From Azolla caroliniana (Eukaryota; Polypodiophyta): a stretch of DNA of 64,000 bases. Below are positions 10,880 through 22,245 of this stretch, piece after piece; the first letter of the stretch is position 1, and the number at the start of each line of letters is the position of its first letter. The translations under genes were made by a program, and so were the position numbers. The stretch covers positions 36,332,001 through 36,396,000 of the forward strand of contig JBHGNT010000001.1 in assembly GCA_043228905.1 (NCBI GenBank), in the 5' to 3' direction. A model generated the notes under the pieces. The model ran no database searches, was not told where the DNA came from, and saw nothing but the letters and a program-made list of their open reading frames with translations.

Positions 10880-13800
10880 ATGGATCCAGTATTAAAGAAT
10901 CGGTTTTCTCTTGGACGGCAATCATCCATGGCTCCTCATCATTCCGACACGGAGGAAGGATTGCAATCGTTGGAGTTATCTCTTCCTGACAATGTTGACA
11001 AGACCATGTTCCTTCTCTTCCTCTCTTGCAAAGGGGACGAGAAAGGTATAGAATCCCATCTCGCAGAAGGAGTGAATGTGAATGCTGGAGATTTCGACGA
11101 TCGCACAGCTCTCCATGTAGCTGCTTGTGAAGGTCATGCCAAGGTTGTGGAATTACTATTGAATCATGGAGCTAATGTGAACTCCCGTGATCGTTGGGGT
11201 AGCACTGTAAGCTCCTTTGTTCTTGAAGAATTTTGCTGATGGGAGAAGCGAGAAGTTTTCTCTTCCTCTTACTGCTGTTGAATCATGGAGCTAATGATAG
11301 TGTAGTGATTGATAAAGAGGGTTGCACTATTAGCTTCTTTTTTCTTCTTCTTACCTGTGTTTCCTAACTGGAATTTCTATCATCATTCTTCTTCTTGAAG
11401 AAACTTGATGGTTCTCTTCTTCTTACTACTATACATTCAGAGGAGAAGAAGAAAGGAGCTAACACTGCTATCCTGTTTATATTGCTAGCATCTTCTTCTT
11501 ACCCATGTTTCCCCAATGGAATTTCCTCCTTCTTGAAGAAATTTGTTGGTGGGAAAAGATAATTTTTTTCTCTTTCTCTTTCTCTTCTGCTGCTGGATCA
11601 TAAGACTAACGTAAATGAATGATATTGATCAACATATAGAGTAGCACTGTTACCTGCTTCTTTTTTCTTTTAAACAAAAGAAAATGCTTGATCTTGAAGA
11701 GCAAATATAATTTTCATTTCTTCCTTTTTCTGTGTAGCCTCTTGCAGATGCAATGCATTATGGCAATAAAGATGTCTGTGTGATTTTAGAGCGAGCTGGA
11801 GCTATCTTTCCTGTAAGTTCATTAACTTTCCCTCATGCATGGTGGATATTTTATTCTTCTTTTCCTTTTTCTTTCACTCATGCTACTTGTAAAAAATATT
11901 CTGCAGCAAACGTCTGTAAAAGCTCCAATGGAAGTTGTAAATCCAGCTGACGTCCCTGACTATGAAGTTAACGCAAAGGAACTTGGCACTTTCAAGAGAG
12001 AACCTAAGCTTCCTGGGGTATTCATTTTGTCTCTTGTCTCACGGTGGTCTTGTTTCTCGGAACCAATGGAAACCATTCGCATCACTTAGAATCATAAATA
12101 CCTTATCATATTCATGACTTGTGTTGGGGTTTGTTGATTATGCATGTGTAATGATATTTTGTTACATCATGTATGGTGAAATCTGTAGCAACAATCCAAG
12201 CCTATTTATATTCACTGTAAAATAGAGTGTTGGATTAAAGATCCAGCAGGAAGTGGGCTCTGTCTAGCAAATGAGGTAGGGATGTCCTCTAAACCAGAAA
12301 GACCTGTGATTTCTCTTTATTTTCCAGAATACCCCTAAATTTTCATTATTCGTATGAGTGCCCTAATCAGTTCTCGAAAGGGGATGAATTGACCATGTGA
12401 TTTCTCAAACTGCGCATATAATTGCTCAAGATGAGGTTCGCTGAAGGCATTTGGGGAACTTTTAAAGAAAAATCTCGGGGGTATTTTGGATTTTTTTCCA
12501 AATTCATTGTATGCTTTAGGTTCATGAGTGGATTTTGAACCGTACACATTGGTAAGCTCTTGTTTCCCAACTCACTTTAGTGTTGGTCAATGCATTGCAA
12601 TATGCCAAGCACAAACAGCTCATAATTAGACTTAAAAACCATGGTATTTCTAATCAACGATGTCTTCCATTGTTGGTATACATGGTCAGAAAGATTGTCT
12701 TGATGTTTTTAGTGTTTGAATAGATTGGATTCTACAGGCAGAGAAAACCTGCAAAGATGTCATATTAGGGATCTTTATGTTTTCTTTGATCCTTCCTCTA
12801 GAAGTAATCTTTGATAGCATGGCTGATCGAATGACCCACAACATTGATTGAGCTTCTTGTTGTAACTCGTACACTTAGTCTCTATAAGACATCTTTGTTT
12901 ATCTTTATGTTTTGAATCTATCCATATTGATGTTCATGTTTGATGGTACATACTGTTGAGAAAACAAGCTCAACCACACATATTGTATACACGTGATCCT
13001 CTATAGCACTATATTCACATACCATCTCAATGTTGTTTTTTCATGGTAGCATACATAGCTTTAGTGGAGGTTTTTTGCTATGCCATGCTTTGCATTTTCC
13101 TCAGAATTTGGCTACATAGAAATCTTGGAGGATTTCTTGTTCTGATAATATACAGCCCTGTTTTTCCATGTTTAAAAAAAGTGGTTGATATTTTACCTGG
13201 ATGTACATTTGGAAAGAAGCTTTAATCCAAAGGTCCACAATACATTAATCAGTAGTCTCGTGATTTACATTAAATTATCGTGTTAGGGATCTTAATTGAA
13301 GTGAGCGTATCAACTCCAATTATGAGAGTCCTTCATATATTGACTAATATAGAACTGTGTGACTAACCAAACTGTTGTTTTTGAGCTACATAATGTATTG
13401 AATTATTGTTGAAACTTTATGCAGTATACTGTTGGTACATGGCATGGCACTCAAGTTGCTGTAAAGGAGATTCCTGATGACTTATCAAACCGAACACATG
13501 TTGTGTAAGTTTTATGCTTTCTTTGTTGAAATTCCAACTTGTCTTTGTAAACTAAAAAGTTTCAAGTGCGTTAAACTTAGCACTGCAATGCAAAACTGCT
13601 GTTCAAGTGTGTAAACCTTAATAATCTTTATGTATCAGAGGTTTATTTTTATAAACTATTACTGAATAGGAAATAATTTATTTCATAGATAGCCATTATT
13701 CGTTGTGGTATTGGAAGGCGAAAATACTACTAAACACCCTAGTTACTTTGTATATGTGCATGGCAATACACAGAACACACATGTATGTTTGTGTATATCT

Positions 13801-16800
13801 GATACTAATGCAAATTCTATGCTAGAACTGCAGATATATATTATATATAAATTTATTGCACGGCCAAGATGCTATCCAACACCTCTGTTAGCCTTATATA
13901 TAAGGATGCAATGTTTGTTTAGTTGTGTTTGGATGTTTATTAAGCTTATAGGATGTTGTCCTGTGTATGTAGATAACATATTTATGAACTGAAGCTCAAT
14001 GTTTGCATTGTTATTATAAGTTTCAATGTTTGTTTATTAACAATTGTGTTAGGACAGAGACATTCCTTGACGATTGAAATTTTCAACTGCATATGAACAA
14101 ACTGAAGAACTGTTCTAAAATCAACTATAAATGATCTTGATGTAATCTCTGTAACTGTGTCAACAAATTTACTTGCAAGAGTTATCTATGTCGAATTTAG
14201 GTGCTAAAGATGCTTGCTCAGTATCAAAATATTCATTGCCGAGGCTAATTGTATTTGGTTTAGTGTTTCATCACAATGTTTTGTAATGTAGGAGTGTTTT
14301 TCGGGAAGAGTTGGCTTTATTACAAAAGTTGCGACATCCGAACATTGTACAATTTTTAGGTGCTGTAACTCAAAGCACTCCAATGCGTATCATCGTGGAG
14401 TATTGTGCTGGGGTATGCAATGTTGTAGATTGATCTTTTCACTTTGATAATTTTAATATTGTATACTTTTTATCTTCAGTTATAAGTCTATGTCAGAATT
14501 CTCTCATGAATTCCCATTTCAGTCTCATTATTTTCCCAATTGGTCAACCCCTCCAAGAGAAAAGGGAGGATGAATTGGCTGCCATTTAATTGCTCAAATA
14601 ACACATATAATTGCTCTTCTGGTGTTTAACAATGGCAGTTTGGGAAACGAAAAATTAGGGGGCGTTTTGGAGTTTATATATATCTACTTTTTATCAATCC
14701 CGTTAAAAGTTTTTGAATGGTTCATAACCTGTTTGTTCCTCAAGCAATCTGAGTAAACAAATAACAAGACTTTTATTTCTATGATGAACTATTACACATC
14801 CTTTACAATTTCCCCTTCCCATAGATTGCAATCGGTCTCTCTCGGATGTTAAAAATATATCTATCTTCTCCTCATAGTGAGATTTTCTCTCCTCAAGTTT
14901 ATGTTCTGATTTTTTATGGAGTTGGGCTTCTGTATTCTCTATTCATTGTCATTTACAAAAAGTCTATTGTGAGGTACATAAGAGGAAACATGTACGCAGT
15001 TTAACATGGTGGATTGAACAGGGGGATTTACATTGGTATTTGGAGCAGAAAGGCCAACTAGAGCTAATAAAAGCTGTGAGATATGCTCTTGACATAGCAA
15101 TGTAAGAACATTTTATTGCCTATGAATTTGTTTGTTGGTAAGGGGATTGATTACTAGGGTTTAAGTCACTCTTTGGAGTGGAGCCAAAATTTCTGTTCTC
15201 TATGTATTGAGACCTCTTTCTAATGACAACTCCATGAGTATGACAAAAAATGGAAACTTCAAAACCATGACATTCACATGGTGCTTACAAATTTTTGTCA
15301 GCTATTAAAGTGGTTTTGAATTTGTGATTCAGAAGATTAATTTTGGTTTTCAATTGTCCATTTCTAATCGTCTTCAATTTTAACTTTGAGGATTCTGATA
15401 ATATACTTGAACTGTATAATATAAGTGTATTTAGCCAGACTATAGTTTGAATTTTGTCAGTACTTTGTATGAATTTTATCTGAGTACTATCTGGCATGTA
15501 TGGCATCACTATCCATCAATATTATATTGGTTCAATCCATGTTTTTGCACATATGATGTAGGGGGTTGAATTATTTACATCAATGGAAGCCTGATCCGAT
15601 CATTCACCGGGAATTAAAACCAAGGTAGTGGATTTTGTTTTCATCTTGTCTATGGGAAATAAAATATTCTCATGTGTGAATATACCCATGAATAGTATTC
15701 TCATCATCGAAGGACAAGTGAGAGAGAATTTATTGTGGTTATTTGTGTGTTATTTGCTATAGTTACTAATCTTTTCTCTTCTCAGTATGTTGCCAGAAAC
15801 ATACTTCGGGATAGAGTGGGCCGCCTTAAGGTAGCAGACTTTTATCTTGGTCAGATTCTGAAAGCATTTTCTGAGTCAACCGCAGATTCTAACATCCCTT
15901 CTCGTGAGTGGTGAAGAATTAATTCTGAAAACGATTAGATACTTGGACAAGATTTTAAACTACTTATTACATTTTTCATTGTGATGCTTGAATTCAGGTC
16001 ATTACATGGCTCCTGAACTATTGCTAGGAAAAGCATTTGACAAGAAAGTGGATGTATATTCATTCGGCATAATTTTATATCAGGTATAAATACAATTTAG
16101 ATTATAAAAGACACTAAAAGCTTATCATAAAGCCATAGACATGTGGGAGGTTTGAACGGCTGATGGATTTTCTTATGACTATTGCAGATGATTGAAGGTC
16201 GTTCAGAGTTCTTTCTACGAAAGGAAGAAGATGTGATTCAGGCAGTTTGCCATGAACATATCAGGCCATCTTTCAGATCAAAGGACAGACACTATCCTGA
16301 AGGACTGAAAAAGTGAGTGAAAATAATCCTATGATATATGACGAGATGTTCGTAAATTTCTTAACATTGAAAATCATATATACATAAGGTATGACAGAGT
16401 TCTTATTAAAAGGACTTTTTTGAGTCTGTCCATTACTATTTTCCAAGTCCAACCAGAAGCAGGCAATATCATCAGTTAGAAATTAGAAAGAAATAATAGC
16501 GTTTACTAGAGGCTACATTGGACTTATCAGACAAATCATGGTCACAAATATGGGGGGATTGATGTTATCCATAAAGCTCTAGGTTTCCTAAAGGCTCCAT
16601 GATCATTATCTTAATGCATATGCTGGAATAATTTCGGAGTTGCTATGTATGAGAGTAGTAGTGACCAAACTTCATATCCAAGATTGGTTGGTACTGTGAA
16701 ATGACGCTATGATGAAGTTTTACAAGTGTATCTGGATGTCTTTGTGTGGATTGGAAAGGTGAGCAATTATCTTCATGACCTGGTGATGGTATGGCCGATG

Positions 16801-17788
16801 TGCCTTATATCCTGTTACTTGCAGTTTTTGATATCCGTGGCATTCCTTTGTTGATCTATGATGATTCCTTGGCACGTTGTTATTGGAGATAAGGAGCTAT
16901 GGAAGAAATCAGTGATGTGAAATTGTTGTTGCATCCTGCATGCACCGTGTTTCTGAAGTTCAAAAGACTGTCATAGGTCAGCCTTCTTCATCATTTTTTC
17001 AATGGTGGTGGAGTCCACATTCAGGGTGGCATACTTATCTCTAATGTGGTTGAAAGCTGCCATCCACGCACAAAATGTTCCTTGCTTTCAATGCCTCCTC
17101 CACATAATTTACAAAATCTTTCAGTTCTTAGGTATGCAAAATACTCATCCTGTCTCAATCTTTAGTTGGTGGGACGAAACTCTGAGTTGGCCTATTTCTT
17201 TGTGTGTCTGTATATCCATCCTTTGAGAAGTTCATGAAAGGATTTTTGGATATTCATGAAATGACCATGCATTCAACCCCTACATTCCACATAACCATTT
17301 AATATATTAATGAAATTAACGAGATTTGCGTATGTCAAGAAAGACATGGGTGATTCCCCAATATGAAAAAGAAGAAGAGGGGAGACTCTCGTATTCCCTT
17401 GGTTTCTCCGTAGTCGTATACAAGTAATGTTATGTGTTTTACAGTGCTACAACATTTTTGTACTAGAAAGAAAGAAGAATGTTTTGCAGACATGATAGAA
17501 GAGGTGAGGATAAATAATAAGTAGTGGAGCACTATGATTGGGGGATGGGTGCTCTTAACACTTCAAAATCAAAAGCATTCCTATATGTCTCCTACTATTT
17601 GACTCCGCCTGATATTCCAAATAGACGAAGGTATAGCTCGTTTGAAAGGTTATATATGATAGTGATCCTCACAACTCCATTCTGCATGGTCAACTAATAA
17701 ATATCACAACTTCAATAAATGTGTGAAAGGAAGAAAGATATATTAACGTCTTTTAAGAGGCCCAAATGGCCTATACGACCATACAAGG

Positions 17789-17845
<57 letters not shown>

Positions 17846-18872
17846 TAATGTCTACCACAGAGGCAGAAATCGGCCTATGAAAGAAATCATGATTACAAAT
17901 ATGGGTTGATAATGGCGAGTAATAATCTCATTGTTTAGTACTGGTATGGAATTGTCCTTCTAGTATGGCAATAGTTGCAAATCCTCCAGTGAGTCGATCT
18001 TGGTGGCATGGGTCATAGAGAACCACCTGGTGGTGCTTGTAAATGCGACTCCTAGATAGACACAGTAGTTCTCTACTTTGACATGGCTCATGATAGGGTG
18101 AAGACAGCTTGTCAGTGTGGATGTGCAGATGTGAGTCTATGCTTTGTTGTCCAAAAATTCCTGGATAGGGCATACTTTGACGTAGCTCATGCTAGGGTGA
18201 ACAGAGCTTGTGTGTGTGGATCTACAGATGCGAGTCGATGCCTTGCTGCACAAAATCCTGTCTAGGGCAGTTGTAGATCTGCATGCATCGATACCAGTTG
18301 CTGAAATATGAATTAGATTGTAATACAGCCCCTCATAAATAAGAATATGGATAGGGATACATTATATTTTGATTCCCTCAGTGTGTTTGCGTGTTATTTA
18401 GTTCTCTACCTACAATCTTTCCTTTTTTGCTTGGTCCACGAAGCAATGTAATATAAGGATATGGTTGGTGTTAGAGAATGCACCTTTGACTGCTTGACCT
18501 GAGGCTCGTCTTTTTCAACGTCAAGCATTTCTCTATATGATTTAGCAAGCATGTGACCTCACTTATAGATAAGCATAATTGTGTGGAGATGGCCAATGTG
18601 TCTGCAAGGTTTAGTAATATTTGAAAGCTGATAGTGTTTCTCTCTAGGTTCTTTCCATTTATGTCTATAATGCTTTGTAGATAATGTGTCTTTCTTTCAG
18701 GCTTATAGAGGCATGCTGGGACAAGGATCCAATGGCTCGACCAGGCTTTGGGCGTATTATTGCTGACCTTCAGGTAATAAAGCCTTTGTGTGTAAAGCAA
18801 AGCCTTTGGCGGAGGGTGCTCAAGACTCCTAAGAGAAACTCAAGTCTCAGGTCTCTGAGCTTCAAGTTCTAA
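10880..18872 (+). CDS. ILK1: Integrin-linked-kinase-type (ILK1-like) ankyrin/Raf-like protein, probable pseudokinase
   Basis: Exons: 10880-11206, 11738-11812, 11907-12017, 13425-13504, 14292-14412, 15022-15101, 15562-15624, 15797-15903, 15998-16083, 16188-16312, 18701-18872 (TAA). All are in frame, giving 448 aa; ILK1 is near 480. The N-terminus FSLGRQSS matches ILK1. Ankyrin repeats cover about residues 42-135 (DDRTALHVAACEGHAKVVEL). The kinase domain follows: VAVK with Lys185, LRHPNIVQFLGAVTQS, MAPE at 325-328, DVYSFGIILYQMIEG. The catalytic loop reads HRE (280-282) instead of HRD, DFG reads DFY (300-302), and there is no glycine loop. ILK1-type proteins are known to be atypical kinases, so a scaffold or weak Mn-dependent enzyme is likely. 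The last exon reads through to CVKQSLWRRVLK, resembling the ILK1 tail CSKQGWWKD. Introns carry many repeats. The symbol marks the family; exact orthology is not shown. Confidence 0.9.
11155..11735 (+). repeat. Imperfect tandem copies of the exon 1 end inside ILK-type intron 1
   Basis: The end of exon 1 (ttgaatcatggagctaatg, then gtagcactgtaagctcc) recurs in decayed form downstream. One copy is at about 11275-11340 (ttgaatcatggagctaatga, ttgcactattagcttc) and another at about 11588-11660 (ggatcataagactaacg, gtagcactgttacctgctt). A partial unit lies between them (11440-11580: ggagctaacactgct, cttcttgaagaaatttg). Unit length is about 120-190 bp. The array fills the intron. Confidence 0.65.
12320..12500. 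repeat. Dispersed repeat copy in ILK-type intron 3
   Basis: Shares ggatgaattg, catataattgctc, a gggaa segment and a final ggg-gttttgg block with a stretch at 14510-14680 in intron 5 of the same gene. The copies are diverged; there is no coding potential. Confidence 0.5.
14510..14680. repeat. Dispersed repeat copy in ILK-type intron 5
   Basis: Second copy of the repeat at 12320-12500. Blocks aggatgaattggctgcc, acacatataattgctctt and ttagggggcgttttggag are in the same order and orientation. Probably a short non-autonomous element. Confidence 0.5.
17791..17843. repeat. (GA)26 microsatellite
   Basis: About 53 bp of perfect GA within ILK-type intron 10. Confidence 0.95.
18074..18270 (+). repeat. 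Tandem duplication, 2 x 99 bp
   Basis: Unit 1 starts tactttgacatggctcatg at 18074; unit 2 starts tactttgacgtagctcatg at 18173. Both then read agggtgaa, gtgtgga, cagatg and gagtc in order and end near a gatagggca or ctagggca block. About 80% identical by eye. Confidence 0.85.
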
Positions 18873-21797
18873 ACAATATCGAAAAGTAATGTGGGTTATG
18901 ATTTCGGATAATTGGAGTCTTTAATTAGTATCAGAGAAAAAACCTTGGCTTGCAAATCTTTAAATTTTTCTATACTATATCTCATGCAATAAAAATCGTC
19001 CTTCCTTTTCATGTTTGTACAACCAAGTGTGAAAAATATAGGATGTGAGATGGGTGGCATTCACTCGATGCTAATCAGACTTGAAATGAAACATTCTCTC
19101 TGTTTTTCGTATTAGGGTTGTGCCCTAACGATAAGTCATATTTTTATCAGCCAATGAATTTATTTGTAAACATACTATTCCACGTCTCTCTTGCTCTCTC
19201 GCTCTATCATATATTGGTTCCTAGTGGATGGTAATACATCATGTTTCTTTGTCTGATTGATGAATCCAAGATTGAAATGAGTGGGGAATATGTTTCCAAG
19301 TGTGTGGAAAAGAAACGCGGTACTGCCACTTGATAACCATAGGGTACACAATCTTTTTTTGAAATTAGCATTTATATTTGAAAGAGAAACCTGCCTAAAT
19401 CTGCTGATATGTTTGAGACATTCAAAGAGTATTCCTGCATGTTGGCTGATGGATTCTCAACACCTGCCCTCTATGAGCCCACTCACATAATTTCCTTTTA
19501 TTAGAGACCCTAGTACATGATTAGGTTCCGAGGAATGAAATGAATTACTTTTACTCAGTTTGTGTTGAAGTATGTAAATGATTGCTGAATCCTTTTTCAA
19601 TGGGAGCTTCTACATGAAGGTCAGAGTAAACATGTAGTTATAGCTAAGCAATATTTAGGTAATATGTGTTGTTAATTATAGGGTTTATATAGTAAGTGAT
19701 CCTTAATTTGAAAGCAGGCATGTACTAAATTGGTTTGTAACGGTTTCTAAAGAAAACTTGGAATGGTTCCAATTAGTTATTCATTTTAATCTAAACGCAT
19801 CCGTTGTCCTTCGATTCTCTGTTTATGTGTTTGTCTGCTTGATACATATGCATCCATCCATTATCCTTCGATTCTGTCTGCTTGATACATATGCATCCAT
19901 CTATTGTCCTTCGATTCCCTGTTTATCAGTAATTTTTTGTTCTTTATATTTCTGATTTATGTGTTCAAAGTTCAAACATAATTTTCATGCGATTAGGTGC
20001 CTTTAAAATTATGTGGGTTATTTTATGAATATAATCCTTTTTGTGGCGTCTCATTAATGTAAAGGTAAAATTTCCTACATATTCCCTCTCAAATTTCTGT
20101 TGTAAAATCTCAATCAGATGACTGTCATTTGTTTTGCAATTAATCTTCGGAAATTCTTTGCTTAATATAAAGAGTTACTCGCCTTCAAATTAAATGCACT
20201 AAGGCTATATGTATATGCATAATTGATCAAATTTGGCCATTAATTCCTCGCAATCACTATAATCGAAACTTTGATTAATGCATAAAGTGATCTGTTTTCT
20301 TGATTAGTAATTAAAATTAATTTCAATGGATACTAGATTGCAAGGATAAGAATGTGGTTTGTCATTCCATCATATATGACCAATCCAAGGCATGGATTGG
20401 TTTCGGTTTTTTAGGTCATGGTAACTTTGTCCTTGCATGTTCCAGATCCACATGTTATAACAACTTTATCCGTACATGTATAGATGTGCGATCCAACTTT
20501 GGGGATCTATCCCCAATTTATTTATCCTTACATGCATTGGCATGTGCTCCAAATTTGGGGATCCATACTAACGTCAAAATGTATCACATTCACAATACCA
20601 TGCTTGACTAGTACAATAAATTATATATGTTCACTTGCACTACATTCACATTAGTGCCATTTTTGTTGGGAATCATCCATTTCTTTCCGACTCTACATGC
20701 TAGTCATATGGCTGTAGTGAGAAATATATGACAAACTATGGCATTCGTTGCCCAATGATGCTTCATGTTTAGAGTTTGAGGTGAGAGAAAACACAAATTT
20801 AATTGCACTGAAAACCCCAACCCTAATTTAGATGCATCACAAACCAAACTACAATCGCTAATCAGGTTAACCAATGTGTGTTTGTTCCATCTCCACGAGG
20901 AATATGCTCCATGACCACCTATTACGAAAACTTTCCAGACACGACAATCCAACGTAACTAGAATGTGTGATTGAGTTTGAACAAACCAAAAACTGAACCA
21001 TTAGCCTGATACAATTGTTAATCAACCTTCACAACATATCTGGGTAAGAGTTGTCATGCTATGTATCATTAAGTTGGTGCTCATGCGCATTGTTTCAGTG
21101 AACAAACGGCTTGGTGGTGATGGTGGGCGAATATGATTGAGATAGTTGGCTGAACTGATCCTAGTGTTTTGTTTTGTTTTTTTCCAAAAATTTACCACTT
21201 CCATTAGTTAAGACAATGTACATAGGAGATAATATACAACTCTCATATCTTACAAAACTTGCATGGTTACAAAGAGACCAACATGTGCAAAGGAATCAAC
21301 AAAAAATATAAGCTAATTAATCTTCTTCTTTTTTCCATAAAAATATGCTCCATTAGTATTAATAAAAATATAAGCTAATTAATCATTGTATCAAGAGGGA
21401 CGAGCAGAGGAGGATGAGCAACCTTCCTTTGGACGATCCGGGTTATAACAACATGCATCCAATGAGCGGAGTATAAGTGATCCTAGTGTTATATGTGAGG
21501 GGTAAATATGTAGGACGAAGTATTATGGACGTGCAGCCTGAGGCCAAGTGTGGGCGATAGCCAGGCCAGCCCGCCCGACCAAGGGTGGTATGGACCCCGC
21601 CCCCCTGAGACATAAAAACAACACACAGTTAAGTTCAAAAGTGTCCGACCAAGTGTGAACGCACCACACCCGACCACAAATTAAACCGTTCAGAAATTGC
21701 AAACGGCCATCTCTCTCTCTCTCTGTCACACACACACACACACACACTCTCTCTCTTTCTCATACACACACACTCTCTTTCTCATACACACACACAC

Positions 21798-21845
<48 letters not shown>

Positions 21846-22245
21846 CTCGCACACCTGCGCCTTCGTCTTCTTCTTCTTCCTGTTCTCCATCATCTTCACC
21901 TTCACCTTCACCATCTTCTTACTCCGTTTCTGTATCTTTATCTTCATATCTTGCTCCACTTCTTTTGCATCTTCTACTTCCTTCTGTTTCCGACCTTTCT
22001 TTCTTCTCCTCAATACCTTCACCTTCGGTTGCTCTACGTCCTCTTCATCTTCTTCTTAGTCCATTGCTGCATTTCCATCATCTTCTTATTCCATTGCGGC
22101 ATCGTCATCACCTTCTTATTCCATCGCTACATCACTATCTTCTTCTTCTTCTTCTTCTTTCTTTTTCGATACTCTATTCTTCTTCCATTTCGAAACCTTT
22201 CCTTTCTTCTTTTTTGCATCTGTTCCCCGTATTTCCAATTCGTCT
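18873..22245. other. Intergenic between the ILK-type gene and the 22.2 kb gene
   Basis: No gene recognised. Contains a short three-copy tandem around 19797-19925 (catccatc..tgtccttcgattc), a two-copy tandem of about 54 bp at 20464-20570 (tccaa.tttggggatc), and duplicated text aaaatataagctaattaatc at about 21305 and 21366. At 21177-21215 the minus strand resembles the LINE 3' tail near 8825 (taactaatgg then a poly-A-like end). From 21715 to 22240 the DNA is a CA/CT/CTT-rich 5' UTR-like tract. Confidence 0.5.
21715..21843. repeat. Compound (CT)n/(CA)n microsatellite
   Basis: CT and CA blocks alternate, ending in about 43 bp of pure CT at 21800-21843. It sits about 400 bp upstream of the start codon of the next plus-strand gene. 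Confidence 0.95.

Larger units (their letters stand above)
16313..18700. other. Long ILK-type intron 10 with repeats
   Basis: The 2.4 kb intron before the last exon. I see no confident transposon protein. It contains a (GA)n tract at 17791-17843 and a two-copy tandem repeat at 18074-18270. The acceptor is tttctttcag ending at 18700. Confidence 0.6.
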
